Positions 54,573 through 63,642 of a stretch of DNA of 64,000 nt are shown here, piece by piece. The notes below the pieces were generated by a model that saw only the letters and a program-made list of their open reading frames with translations, had not been told where the DNA came from and did not search any database. The translations under genes were made by a program, and so were the position numbers. The stretch's first letter is position 1; every line of letters starts with the position of its first letter. The DNA is taken from assembly GCA_002256395.1 (NCBI GenBank), contig NKJG01000002.1, forward strand, positions 273,098-337,097, read 5' to 3'. This DNA comes from Bacteroidetes bacterium B1(2017). GTDB lineage: Bacteria; Bacteroidota; Bacteroidia; UKL13-3.

Positions 54573-54662
54573 ATGCCAAGCGGTAAAAAAAGAAAGCGTC
54601 ATAAAATCGCAACCCACAAACGCAAAAAACGTCTTCGTAAAAATAGACACAAGAAGAAGTAA
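54573..54662 (+). CDS. Very basic 29-aa protein, AURKAIP1/COX24-like, probable ribosome-associated
   Basis: The ORF is missing from the track because of its size. It begins MPSGKKRKRHKIATHKRKKR and ends in a run of Lys; 18 or more of 29 residues are basic. This matches the AURKAIP1/COX24 domain of small proteins, whose mitochondrial relatives include mS38 of the small ribosomal subunit and which in some bacteria are ribosomal. The link to the ribosome in this organism is inference from that family. A terminator follows directly. Confidence 0.75.
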   Translation: MPSGKKRKRHKIATHKRKKRLRKNRHKKK

Positions 54663-54671
54663 TGTGAATTG

Positions 54672-54706
54672 AAAAAGAAGTAAGTATTTAGCTTACTTCT
54701 TTTTCT
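54672..54706 (+). terminator. Intrinsic terminator of the HU-TPR-COX24-like operon
   Basis: AAAAAGAAGTAAG pairs with CTTACTTCTTTTT around TATTTAG-type loop bases, ending in Ts. Confidence 0.85.
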
Positions 54707-54792
54707 GTTCTTGCCCCCTCTTAAGTTATTACTTTATTACCCTCCCTCACATTGCAACAACCTTTTGGTTGATTGCCTAAAACATTATTGTA

Positions 54793-56349
54793 GTGAATTA
54801 CGAATTAATAATCAATTCAAACCCTTCGGGAGGGGTAGATATTGCCATTCTCAAGGATAAAAAACTTATCGAACTACACCACGAAAAGGTAGACAATAGT
54901 TTCCAAGTTGGTGATGTATACCTAGGAACTGTAGGTAAAATTATGCCTGGCCTTAATGCCGGCTTTGTTAACGTTGGCCACGAAAAAGATGCCTTTTTGC
55001 ATTACCTCGACCTTGGCCCCCAATTTCAATCGACTCAGAAATTTACGCGCATGCTGCGCAGTAGCCGTCCTAAAGAAAATAGCATTCAAGCTCAACATTT
55101 AGAATCGGATATTAATAAAGGTGGTAAAATTACCGACCTACTTAAACGCAATCAGCAAATATTGGTTCAGGTTACTAAAGAACCTATTTCTAACAAAGGC
55201 CCGCGCCTAACGTGTGAGCTTTCTTTAGCTGGACGATTTTTAGTGATGATGCCCTTTGATAATTCTATTAGCATCTCTAAGAAAATTGTTAAACAAGACG
55301 AACGTAGAAGACTTAAAGAAGCAGTTAATGCCATTAAGCCCGAAAATTTTGGTGTCATTATTAGAACCAATGCGGAGGGTGAAAGTATTGACGATTTGCA
55401 AAGTGATTTAAAAGATCTCATGAGCAAATGGGATGGAATGTGCAAACAATTAAAAGAAGCAAATTCTCCTCAAAAAGTTTTAGGCGAAAACGACAGAACC
55501 CTTACCATGGTTAGGGATTTGGTAAATGAGACGTATACCAACATCCAAATAAACGACAACTTTTTATACACTAAAATTAAGTCGTACTTAAATAATAAAT
55601 CTCCTGAATTAGAAAGTATCGTTAAGTTCTATAATGGCAAATTGCCCATCTTTGAGCAGTTTGGAATTGAAAAACAAATAAAGACTAGCTTCGGAAAAGA
55701 AGTGAACTTTATGGGTGGATCGTACCTTATAATTGAACATACCGAAGCTTTGCATGTAATAGATGTAAATAGCGGTAACACTTCTAATAAAGGCGAAAAT
55801 CAAGAGGAAAATGCCCTTAAAGTTAATATGGAGGCTGTTGAAGAAATAGCCCGCCAATTGCGCTTAAGAGACCTTGGTGGTATAATTGTAATTGACCTTA
55901 TTGATCTTAAAACCGCTGGCAATCGCAAATTGGTTTACGAGAAGCTGAAGGAGGTAATGAAAACCGATAGGGCTAAACATAAGATTCTTCCAATGAGTCC
56001 GTTTGGCTTAATTCAAATTACTCGCCAACGTGTGAGGCCAGAAATGGCCGTTGTAACTAATGAAAAATGTCCTACCTGCATGGGCAGCGGCGAAATTCAA
56101 TCGAGTGTAAGTATTGTAGACGATATTGATAGCCACGTTAAATACCTTATTGAAAACCTTAGTTTAAAGGGTTTCTGCATAGAAGTTCATCCCTATTTAG
56201 CTGCTTTCTTAAAAGATGGTTGGTTTAAATCGCCTCGCTTTAAATGGTGGAGAGCCTATAAGCAATGGATAAAAGTTACTCCTAATAACAGTTTACATCT
56301 AGTAGATTATAAATTTATTGACGCAAAAGGCGAAGAGGTAGTTCTTTAA
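54793..56349 (+). CDS. rng: Ribonuclease G (Rne/Rng family)
   Basis: The enzyme cuts single-stranded AU-rich RNA and matures 16S rRNA. It starts at GTG. The S1 RNA-binding domain near the start reads VYLGTVGKIMPGLNAGFVNV; the DNase I-like catalytic domain shows the metal-binding Asp in HVIDVNSGN and VIDLIDLK; the Zn-link is CPTCMGSG. At 518 residues it has no RNase E-type scaffold tail, so it is RNase G-like, though Bacteroidota members may also cover RNase E duties. Confidence 0.93.
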   Translation: MNYELIINSNPSGGVDIAILKDKKLIELHHEKVDNSFQVGDVYLGTVGKIMPGLNAGFVNVGHEKDAFLHYLDLGPQFQSTQKFTRMLRSSRPKENSIQAQHLESDINKGGKITDLLKRNQQILVQVTKEPISNKGPRLTCELSLAGRFLVMMPFDNSISISKKIVKQDERRRLKEAVNAIKPENFGVIIRTNAEGESIDDLQSDLKDLMSKWDGMCKQLKEANSPQKVLGENDRTLTMVRDLVNETYTNIQINDNFLYTKIKSYLNNKSPELESIVKFYNGKLPIFEQFGIEKQIKTSFGKEVNFMGGSYLIIEHTEALHVIDVNSGNTSNKGENQEENALKVNMEAVEEIARQLRLRDLGGIIVIDLIDLKTAGNRKLVYEKLKEVMKTDRAKHKILPMSPFGLIQITRQRVRPEMAVVTNEKCPTCMGSGEIQSSVSIVDDIDSHVKYLIENLSLKGFCIEVHPYLAAFLKDGWFKSPRFKWWRAYKQWIKVTPNNSLHLVDYKFIDAKGEEVVL

Positions 56350-56413
56350 AAAGTCCTGCTAGTTGATAGTAAGGATGGTTTTAATTAATTTTCACGTACC
56401 AATTAACTAGTTT

Positions 56414-57340
56414 TTGAACCTAAGCGAAAAAAATAGTATTCTTATCAAAGCCGAAGCTAAACGCTTGGGCTTTGCTTTTTGTGGGGTATCCAAAGCCGAT
56501 TTTTTAGAAGAGGAAGCCCCTCGATTAGAACAATGGCTTAAGGAAAATAGAAATGGCAAAATGGGGTATATGGAAAACCATTTTGATAAACGCCTCGACC
56601 CAAGACTATTGGTAGATGGCGCCAAATCTGTAATTAGTATGCTTTATAACTACCATAACCCATCCCCTGTTTTTGGTTCGAACCAATTAAAAGTCTCACA
56701 ATATGCTTATGGTGAAGATTACCATGAGGTAGTGAAGGATAAATTAAAGGAGCTATTATTTTTCATTCAAACAGAAATTGGTGACGTAAACGGAAGAGCT
56801 TTTGTTGATTCTGCACCCGTTCTTGAAAAAGCTTGGGCACAAAAAAGCGGTCTTGGGTGGTTGGGTAAAAATGGAAATATTATACATAAAGGTGCCGGAA
56901 GTTACTTTTTTTTAAGCGAGCTTATTTTAGACCTAGAATTAGCAGCCGACACTCCTGTAACCGACCATTGCGGCACCTGCACCGCGTGTATAGATGCCTG
57001 CCCTACCGAGGCAATATATGAACCTAATAAAGTAGATGGGAGTAAATGTATTAGCTATTTTACCATTGAATTAAAGGATGCTATTCCAGAAGAATTGAAA
57101 GGGAAATGGGCCAATTGGATTTTTGGCTGCGATATTTGTATGGATGTTTGCCCCTGGAATAAGTTTGCAAAAGCCACAAAAGAACCTAGGTTTGAACCAA
57201 ATAAAGGCTTTGAATTAATGAATTCTTCCAATTGGCAGGATATTTCCGAAGAATTATTTACCGAATTGTTTAAAAAATCGCCCTTAAAGCGCAGCAAATA
57301 CAACGGTTTGAAAAGAAACATTGACTTCCTAATAAACTGA
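56414..57340 (+). CDS. queG: Epoxyqueuosine reductase QueG
   Basis: QueG reduces epoxyqueuosine in tRNA to queuosine, using cobalamin and two [4Fe-4S] clusters. Cluster ligands are visible in [16 protein letters not shown] and [14 protein letters not shown]. The N-terminal half contains [14 protein letters not shown] and [23 protein letters not shown], typical of the family. The start is TTG ([19 protein letters not shown]); a later ATG would remove conserved residues. It is followed four bases after the stop by the outer membrane-like gene. Confidence 0.95.
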   Translation: MNLSEKNSILIKAEAKRLGFAFCGVSKADFLEEEAPRLEQWLKENRNGKMGYMENHFDKRLDPRLLVDGAKSVISMLYNYHNPSPVFGSNQLKVSQYAYGEDYHEVVKDKLKELLFFIQTEIGDVNGRAFVDSAPVLEKAWAQKSGLGWLGKNGNIIHKGAGSYFFLSELILDLELAADTPVTDHCGTCTACIDACPTEAIYEPNKVDGSKCISYFTIELKDAIPEELKGKWANWIFGCDICMDVCPWNKFAKATKEPRFEPNKGFELMNSSNWQDISEELFTELFKKSPLKRSKYNGLKRNIDFLIN

Positions 57341-57344
57341 TATC

Positions 57345-58568
57345 ATGAGGAAACTATTTTTACTACTATCATTTTTTGTTTCATCTTTATCCTATGCACA
57401 AAGATTTGATGAGCCAAATTATGGACTTTCATTAAACGGTAATTTCACCACCGTTCATGTGGCTCATGAGAATTTAGTTGGAAGGGGAATGGGAAGTTTT
57501 GGAGTATTTTACCAAAGGGCAATTACCCCTTATCATACCAACAGGTATTTAAATAGATTGGATTTTACCTTAGAGCCAGCGCTTTCTTGGCTCAGTTATA
57601 GAGATAATACTAGCGACAAACGTTTCCAAAGTAATTTTATTGATTTTAGCGCCTACCTCAATTATGTGCCCGACAGAATGTCGGACGATTTGCGATTATT
57701 TATTGGCGCTAGGCCCTCCTATTTAACTTTTTCGAATACCCAGGTTGTAGAATTTGGTTCGTACCGAGAACTGACAAATGATAGCCAAAATGCAAATACA
57801 ATTGGGGCAATAGACTTTTCTGGAATTATTGGTTTAACAGTAAGTATGGGCGATGTGGCAAGCTTAGAGTTAAAGTATATCCATAGTTTTACTAATAAAA
57901 CAACGGCTACTACTTTTAATGGTCGACCAAGTTGCGTGGAGATTGGAATTAGATTAAGTGCAGTAAGAATTAAGAACAAAATGATTACTGAAGAAAAAAG
58001 TATCGTTGCCGAACTTAATAAAAGAGCTCAAGGAACATTGTTGGTTATGCTTGAAGCACCAAATGAAAAATTAATCAATCAGCTGATAACAGAAAAGCGA
58101 ATTGAGGATGCCAACTATGTTCGGAAATTGCAGTTCCAAACCAATAAAAACATCATGAAAGAGTTTGCTGCAAATTTTGATTTTTGCAAGGTTGAATTCT
58201 TTATGAATACCGATGCATACAAGGTAGATAGAGGCGATTTTAAAGGAGTATTTTTAGATCAAAATCTTGAACCAAAAGCAGAAGTTAGTTTTGATAGCAG
58301 CAATTATTTTATTGCTTCTTTTATTGAAGATGTATCTGAATATACCCATAAATCTGATTATGGTTTATATATGTACGACACCAAATTTAATCAACTAGGA
58401 AAACCCTACAATACAAGTGCAAACAGTATGGGGATTTTTATTGGTGGTGATCCCTTAAATTATTTTAGAAGAATAAAGACAAGCGGATATTTCTCGGATG
58501 ATTTTGCTAAAGTTATAAAGAAGGTAAACACCAAATTACAACTCGGTAGAATTCCAATTAATCAATAA
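57345..58568 (+). CDS. Secreted outer-membrane-like protein of unknown function
   Basis: A signal peptide (LFLLLSFFVSSLSYAQ) is followed by about 200 residues with beta-barrel-like strands, including FGVFYQRAITPYHTNRYLN and VEIGIRLSAVRIKN. A second part (about 215-400) contains mixed helices and strands (LVVMLEAPNEKLINQLI). The two-part layout may be a barrel plus a periplasmic domain. Function unknown. It immediately follows queG, and a terminator ends the transcript. Confidence 0.72.
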   Translation: MRKLFLLLSFFVSSLSYAQRFDEPNYGLSLNGNFTTVHVAHENLVGRGMGSFGVFYQRAITPYHTNRYLNRLDFTLEPALSWLSYRDNTSDKRFQSNFIDFSAYLNYVPDRMSDDLRLFIGARPSYLTFSNTQVVEFGSYRELTNDSQNANTIGAIDFSGIIGLTVSMGDVASLELKYIHSFTNKTTATTFNGRPSCVEIGIRLSAVRIKNKMITEEKSIVAELNKRAQGTLLVMLEAPNEKLINQLITEKRIEDANYVRKLQFQTNKNIMKEFAANFDFCKVEFFMNTDAYKVDRGDFKGVFLDQNLEPKAEVSFDSSNYFIASFIEDVSEYTHKSDYGLYMYDTKFNQLGKPYNTSANSMGIFIGGDPLNYFRRIKTSGYFSDDFAKVIKKVNTKLQLGRIPINQ

Positions 58569-58576
58569 GTACCTGC

Positions 58577-58608
58577 AAAAAAAAATCCAGCCTAAGCTGG
58601 ATTTTTTT
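58577..58608. terminator. Bidirectional intrinsic terminator
   Basis: AAAAATCCAGC pairs with GCTGGATTTTT around CTAA, with A- and T-runs on both sides. It separates the plus-strand unknown gene from the minus-strand dnaN. Confidence 0.9.
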
Positions 58609-58625
58609 GTTTAATAAGTATCTAA

Positions 58626-59747
58626 TTAATAATTATTAAGCATCATTGGCATAATAAGCATTAATACATCTTCGTCTGCTTCTTGGTTTGCAGGTACTAT
58701 AACACCCGCACGATTAGGTTGCGAAAGTTCTAATACTATTTGAGGAGCATCCATATTGTTTAGCATTTCTAAAAGGTATTTAGAATTGAATCCAATTTCC
58801 ATATCCTCGCCCACATATGAGCAAGTTAACTTCTCTTGTGATTCATTTTCAAAATCAATATCCTCGGCGCTAATGGTTAAATCACTACCCGCTAGTTTTA
58901 AACGAATTTGATGGGTGGTTTTGTTTGAGGTAATAGATACACGTTTTACTGCCATCAAAAACTCACCTCTATCAATAGTTAATTTATTAGGATTTTCTGT
59001 AGGAATAACAGCGCGGTAATCAGGATATTTCTCATCTATTAATCTACAGATTAAGCTTACATCTCCAATTTGGAAGAAGGCATTCTGACGATTGAAATTA
59101 ACCTTTACCTGAGTATCATCATTAGGCAAACAAGATTTTAAAAGGTTTAAAGCTTTTTTAGGCAAAATTAAAGCTTCTTCAGTTCCTGGTTGCACATCAT
59201 TTCTAGTAAAACGCACCAAACGGTTTGCATCTGTAGCAACAAAGGTGATATTGTTTTTAAATAACTGAAGATAAACCCCTGTTAAGTTTAAACGCAACTC
59301 ATCGCTACTAGTAGCAAAAACACTTTTGTTGATGGCTTTTTGCAGAATCTTGGCACCAATTTCAAAGGTACTTGCACCCTCTACTTCTGGAGTTTTAGGA
59401 AACTCATCACCTTTTTGAGCCGTAAGTTTAAATCGACCACTTTCGTATTTAATTTCAACAGAACCCTTCTCTTCATTAATTGAAAAAGCCAATGGCTGAT
59501 CCGACAATGTTTTTAACAGCTCTAAAGTTGTTTTAGAAGGAATGGCAATAGATACATCCTCTTTGGCATCAACCTTAATGCTGGTGCTCATAGTGGTTTC
59601 TAAATCTGTTGAGTGAATTGTTAACACGCCATCCTTAATATCAAATAAAAAGTTATTTAATATTGGGATGATTGGTTTTGAAACCACAACCCCATCAATG
59701 TAGGATAAGTGGCGCAATAAGACACTGCTATTTACAATAAACTTCAT
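58626..59747 (-). CDS. dnaN: DNA polymerase III beta subunit (sliding clamp)
   Basis: The clamp encircles DNA and tethers polymerases. Three similar domains of about 120 residues are visible; N-terminal KFIVNSSVLLRHLSYIDGV, middle AINKSVFATSSDELRLNLTG, and the C-terminal end VLMLIMPMMLNNY, where LIMPMML is the classical clamp end. Length 373 is standard. dnaA and recF are not adjacent, so this is not the classical oriC gene order. DinB in this window carries a matching clamp-binding motif. Confidence 0.96.
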   Translation of the reverse strand: MKFIVNSSVLLRHLSYIDGVVVSKPIIPILNNFLFDIKDGVLTIHSTDLETTMSTSIKVDAKEDVSIAIPSKTTLELLKTLSDQPLAFSINEEKGSVEIKYESGRFKLTAQKGDEFPKTPEVEGASTFEIGAKILQKAINKSVFATSSDELRLNLTGVYLQLFKNNITFVATDANRLVRFTRNDVQPGTEEALILPKKALNLLKSCLPNDDTQVKVNFNRQNAFFQIGDVSLICRLIDEKYPDYRAVIPTENPNKLTIDRGEFLMAVKRVSITSNKTTHQIRLKLAGSDLTISAEDIDFENESQEKLTCSYVGEDMEIGFNSKYLLEMLNNMDAPQIVLELSQPNRAGVIVPANQEADEDVLMLIMPMMLNNY

Positions 59748-59906
59748 TGTTATAGTTTGTTTTTTAGTACGTTCTAAATGTAAGAACTAAGGCAAGGTAT
59801 AAATTTGCTCCTATTTCTCTTGCAAACAAAAATAAAGGGCAAGTGTGTAGTAGCAAAAACAAGTTATGCACAATAAACACCTAAGCGCCTAGTAAATGGT
59901 TGAATA

Positions 59907-60872
59907 CTATTCTTGCCTGCCAAGCATTTTCTCTGGTAAGGCCACCGGAAAGGCTTCGAGGTTTATGGTATCTGTTGGTATTAAATTTAGATTATCCATA
60001 TTTGGTTGACCAGCATTTACCCAAGCTGTATACCAAAATGAAGAAACCGCTCGAATAGCGGCCTGCATACGTCGCTCTACCATACCATTTAATTGCTGAT
60101 GGTAGGCCCAAGCAAGTTCGGGTGAGTACATTTTAAGCAAAGCATTTCCTTTAACTTCATAGGTATATTTTTTATGTTCGGGGAAGTGTTGGTGCAATTT
60201 TTTTTCGAAGCCAAATACAGAATCTAAGCAGGCAAAACTACCTTCCACTGCTAGCCACGAAGCCTCTAAGGGTGAGCTAATATAGGACGCAGGCCCAACA
60301 AAAAAATCATACTTTGGTGCAAATAATTCGGGCAATCGGGTTTCAAAAAAAGCATGAATTCCATGCTGGTTTGTTTGCTGCCCGTTATAATTTGAGGTAG
60401 CATGCAAAGGCACATGACTATCTGCAATATAATGTCCAATTTCTGCACTGTATTTAAGTATTTGCGATGTGTTGTGTTGCGCAAATGCCTCGGTTAAATT
60501 GCGCAACATCCATTGAATATTCCAAGAAACAATGCCATAGGTATGCAAGGTGTCTTTGCTAAACTTTTCACAGGCCAAATGGTATGCTCTGGGTAAGGTA
60601 TCAAAAGGTAAAACTTTCTCATAATAATCCATGTCTATAAAATGCTTCACTCCCTCTCCTGCCACTAAATATCTTCGCTTATCGGGGTCAACCGCATGCT
60701 CAGAGATGTAATCAATGTTCTTTTTATAAAAGCCAAATAGCTCGGTTGGCAAACAAAATACGGCTAACCTATTTATTTGTTGATGGGCATAAAATCCCCA
60801 CGCAAACAAGCCTTGGTTCGGCATAAATAATAAGAAGAAAACAAAACCTAATTTTAAACAAGGATATTTCAT
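59907..60872 (-). CDS. S1/P1-type or zinc-dependent phospholipase C-like hydrolase
   Basis: A signal peptide (LGFVFFLLFMPNQGLFA) leads to a mature protein that begins near Trp (WGFYAHQQINRLAVF), which fits the trinuclear zinc proteins of the S1/P1 nuclease and phospholipase C superfamily, where the mature N-terminal Trp is a metal ligand. Further ligands are likely in HFIDMDYYE and HYIADSHVPLHAT, with HAFFETRLPE later. Substrate (nucleic acid 3'-phosphates or phospholipid) is not decidable. Monocistronic. Confidence 0.82.
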   Translation of the reverse strand: MKYPCLKLGFVFFLLFMPNQGLFAWGFYAHQQINRLAVFCLPTELFGFYKKNIDYISEHAVDPDKRRYLVAGEGVKHFIDMDYYEKVLPFDTLPRAYHLACEKFSKDTLHTYGIVSWNIQWMLRNLTEAFAQHNTSQILKYSAEIGHYIADSHVPLHATSNYNGQQTNQHGIHAFFETRLPELFAPKYDFFVGPASYISSPLEASWLAVEGSFACLDSVFGFEKKLHQHFPEHKKYTYEVKGNALLKMYSPELAWAYHQQLNGMVERRMQAAIRAVSSFWYTAWVNAGQPNMDNLNLIPTDTINLEAFPVALPEKMLGRQE

Positions 60873-60999
60873 GCAACAAATTACAGCCTGCGTCCGATTA
60901 CTTGTTTATGGAAATGTACATTTTATCCTAGATATAGGATTATTGCTCAGAGATATGGATAGAGCAAGGTTTTTAGCCTGCTTTTATTATTTTTGAGCT

Positions 61000-61503
61000 A
61001 TGAGAAATTCCAAATCAGGCCTTTTAAAATTAATTTCCTTTGTGTTTTTTGTCTTACTTTTTAGCTGTTCGAACCTAAAAGCGCAACATAACGATACGCT
61101 ATTATATCATCCTTTTGATAACGCAAAAGAGGCCATTGGTTTAGCTGCAAAAAAAGCAAAACAAGAAAACAAAATGGTATTGCTTCAAATAGGTGGCAAC
61201 TGGTGTAAATGGTGCATAGAATTCAATAGGTTTTGCAAGGCCAATCCCACTATCGATTCTTTACTAAAAGCCGATTATGTGGTGTATCATTTAAACTATA
61301 GTAAAGAAAATAAAAACGAAGAGATACTCACTAGCCTTCAGTATCCTAATAGATTTGGCTTTCCTGTTTTTGTTATCTTAGATGGCAACGGCTCTAGGGT
61401 ACACACCCAAAATTCGTCGTACTTGGAAGAAGGTAAAAGTTATAGTGAAGAGAAAATAATCGACTTCCTAAAAGGCTGGAATTACAAGGCGCTGCATCCA
61501 TAG
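61000..61503 (+). CDS. Secreted thioredoxin-fold protein
   Basis: The N-terminus has a possible lipoprotein signal (LLFSCSNLKAQ) and the mature part a thioredoxin fold with the redox pair WCKWC in GGNWCKWCIEFNRF. A cis-Pro equivalent lies in FGFPVFVILDGNG. Such proteins (thioredoxin_7/DUF255-like) reduce or isomerise disulfides in the envelope. TATTTTTG sits only five bases before the ATG, so if it is a -7 box the mRNA would be nearly leaderless; this is uncertain. Confidence 0.85.
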   Translation: MRNSKSGLLKLISFVFFVLLFSCSNLKAQHNDTLLYHPFDNAKEAIGLAAKKAKQENKMVLLQIGGNWCKWCIEFNRFCKANPTIDSLLKADYVVYHLNYSKENKNEEILTSLQYPNRFGFPVFVILDGNGSRVHTQNSSYLEEGKSYSEEKIIDFLKGWNYKALHP

Positions 61504-61700
61504 GGAGAAGTGGGCGCTGGGCATTGGGCGCTCGGGTCTTTAGGCCTTTTCTATAGCTATCCCTATGTCCCCTTAGTCCCCATTGTCCTATATGTCCCTT
61601 TCTATTAAAAAATGCCAGCAGCCAGATGCCAGCAGCTTTAGCGTGTGTGATTATTGCAACAATTACACCTTACTATATAACATTAACCTAAAACCTGATT
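61504..61700. repeat. Repeat-rich spacer with short tandem motifs
   Basis: Three short repeats follow each other. GGGCGCTGGGCATTGGGCGC is an imperfect 11-bp repeat. Then TGTCCC/AGTCCC-like units recur every 10-11 bp (61561-61600). Last, ATGCCAGCAGC occurs twice (61612-61622 and 61626-61636). No gene is visible. Confidence 0.65.
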
Positions 61701-61701
61701 C

Positions 61702-61709
61702 TACTTTTG
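61702..61709 (+). promoter_or_regulatory. Candidate -7 element for the SDR gene
   Basis: TACTTTTG fits TAnnTTTG exactly, 25 bases before the ATG. No -33 TTG at the proper distance. Confidence 0.35.
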
Positions 61710-61734
61710 GTTCGTATAATAATACAATCCAAAA

Positions 61735-62496
61735 ATGAAACAATTAGAGAACAAAGTAGCCATTATTACAGGTGGTTCGGGTAGTATTGGAAGAACTACT
61801 GCTAAGTTATTTTTAGAAGAAGGCGCCAAGGTTTTGTTGGTAGATATCAACGAAGAAAAACTGAAAGAAACAATAAGTAAATTAGATAGCGTAAATGTGA
61901 GCTCTATTTTTGCCGATGTTTCAAAATCAATTGATGTAGAAAAGTATGTGAACCATGCCGTAAAATTGTATGGCAAAATTGATGTCTTCTTTAATAATGC
62001 AGGAATAGAAGGCGTTGTTAAACCCATTGTTGAGTACCCAGAAGAAGTTTTTGATAAGGTAATTTCTGTCAATGTAAAAGGCATTTGGTTGGGTAATAAA
62101 TATGTATTGCCACAAATGAATGATGGCGGTAGTATTATTATGACATCCTCTGTGGCAGGTTTATTGGGCTTTGCAAACTTGGGTGCCTATGTAACCAGTA
62201 AGCATGCCGTGGTGGGCATAATGCGCACCACAGCGCTAGAAGCTGCCGCAAGAAAAATTCGAGTTAATTCGGTTCACCCCTCACCTGTAAACAACAGAAT
62301 GATGCGTTCTATAGAAGAAGGTGCATCTGCCGGACATGGCGAAGATGTTAAGAAACAATTTGAAGCTAGCATACCATTAAAACGCTATGCCGAAGCCATT
62401 GAAATAGCCCAATTAGTTCTCTTTTTAGCAGGTGATAATAGCAAATTTATTACGGGTACCACCCAAGTAATAGATGGTGGTATGTGTGCTCAATAA
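61735..62496 (+). CDS. Short-chain dehydrogenase/reductase (SDR)
   Basis: The nucleotide-binding TGGSGSIGRTTAK (Rossmann loop), NNAG, the catalytic Ser in MTSSVAGLL and the YxxxK in AYVTSKHAV are all present, and the end reads GTTQVIDGGMCAQ. Asp follows beta-strand 2 (LLVDINEE), which favours NAD over NADP. At 253 residues it is a classical SDR. The substrate is not identifiable. It is monocistronic, and its 3' end opens onto the hairpin array. Confidence 0.92.
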   Translation: MKQLENKVAIITGGSGSIGRTTAKLFLEEGAKVLLVDINEEKLKETISKLDSVNVSSIFADVSKSIDVEKYVNHAVKLYGKIDVFFNNAGIEGVVKPIVEYPEEVFDKVISVNVKGIWLGNKYVLPQMNDGGSIIMTSSVAGLLGFANLGAYVTSKHAVVGIMRTTALEAAARKIRVNSVHPSPVNNRMMRSIEEGASAGHGEDVKKQFEASIPLKRYAEAIEIAQLVLFLAGDNSKFITGTTQVIDGGMCAQ

Positions 62497-62510
62497 ATTT
62501 GGGAAACTTC

Positions 62511-62838
62511 TCTATTTTTTAGAGGTAATCCTCCTAAATTATGAGGTGATCCTCGGTTTTTACGAGGATTACCTCGTTACAGCGAGGTGATCCTCTATTT
62601 TTTAGAGGTGATCCTCCTAAAATACGAGGTGATCCTCGGTTTTTACGAGGATTAGCTCGTTACAGCGAGGTGATCCTCATTTTTTTGGAGGTGATTCTCG
62701 TAAAATACGAGGTGATGCTCTGTTTTTACGAGATTCATCTCCTTACAGCGAGATGATTCTCATTTTTTTGGGGATGATTCTCGTAAAAAGGGAGATGATT
62801 CTCTGTTTTTACGAGATTCATCCCCTACTAGAGAGATA
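62511..62838. repeat. Ordered array of 12-bp hairpin units (83-bp higher-order period)
   Basis: About 16 units like GAGGTGATCCTC (GAGG and CCTC arms) are separated by spacers of 8-9 bp such as GGTTTTTAC, GTTACAGC and TATTTTTTA. Every third unit in a block of four is inverted (GAGGATTACCTC), so the order is + + - +. Blocks of 83 bp repeat about four times, becoming more diverged from left to right. It lies between the 3' ends of the convergent SDR and DUF1348 genes. Confidence 0.9.
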
Positions 62839-62887
62839 TTATGAAAGTATAAGGTAGATTGTGTAGCCTAAAAACCTCAACTTCTAC

Positions 62888-63301
62888 TTAAACTAACTTT
62901 CTCTCCGATTCACTAATTTCTAAATCGTTGATGCTCGCATAGCGTTTTGCCATATAGCCAAGCTCGTCAAATTCCCAGTTTTCATTGCCATAGGCTCTAA
63001 ACCATTGTCCGCTTGAGTTTTGATATTCATACTCAAACCTCACAGCAATGCGGTTATTGGTATGCGCCCAATATTCTTTTTTGAGCTTATACTTGAGTTC
63101 TTTTTTCCATTTGGCATTCAAAAAGGAAACAATTTCATCTCTTCCTTTTAGAAATTGGTTTCTATTTCTCCACTCGCTATCAATAGTATAAGCTTGTGAT
63201 ACACGAACAGGATCTTTACTATTCCAGGCATCTTCGGCCATTTGAATTTTTTGTTTGGCTGTTTCCTCCGTAAAAGGCGGCAGCGGATTTCTTGGTTCCA
63301 T
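62888..63301 (-). CDS. DUF1348 / NTF2-like family protein
   Basis: The sequence [39 protein letters not shown] and [18 protein letters not shown], then [18 protein letters not shown], matches DUF1348, a family with the SnoaL/NTF2-like cone fold. Function is unknown, though such folds often bind small ligands. It is 137 residues long, as usual for the family. The hairpin array lies directly after its stop. Confidence 0.88.
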   Translation of the reverse strand: MEPRNPLPPFTEETAKQKIQMAEDAWNSKDPVRVSQAYTIDSEWRNRNQFLKGRDEIVSFLNAKWKKELKYKLKKEYWAHTNNRIAVRFEYEYQNSSGQWFRAYGNENWEFDELGYMAKRYASINDLEISESERKLV

Positions 63302-63642
63302 TATAAGTGAGGATTAAACTAGTTAGTATTTAAGCACCTGCTAAAGTACAATATTAATGGCTAAAAAAGGGACTTTAGTGAGCATCCCTCCCTAATTACT
63401 CAATCCCACACTCACACTATATTCTAATTACTCAAACTCACACTCCCACTTTACTTTAGTGAAATTGCCTCAATAATAGAAAAGGAAAAGTAACCACAAT
63501 GGCCACAAAGGGAAGAACACAACAGACACGAAGGCGCTGAAGGCAGGGAAAAATTATGAATTTTGAATTATGAGTTATGAATTAATCCAAATTCACAGCG
63601 CTCAACGCCAACTCCACCATAGCAAAGCCACTACTTTCCTTA
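63302..63642. repeat. Gene-free, repeat-rich spacer
   Basis: CTAATTACTCAA occurs twice 32 bp apart (63392, 63424), each followed by CCACAC/CACACTC-like sequence; ACTTTAGTGA frames the pair (63372, 63453). Further on come CACAATGGCCACAAAGGGA-like text and three TTATGAATT/TTATGAGTT units. I see no coding region of substance and no RNA gene. Confidence 0.55.

Noticed and set aside
58626-59747. Replication origin near dnaN
   Set aside because: No dnaA, recF or cluster of DnaA boxes seen; neighbours are unrelated.
62511-62838. CRISPR array
   Set aside because: Repeats are only 12 bp, every third is inverted, spacers are 8-9 bp and themselves repeated, and no cas genes are near.
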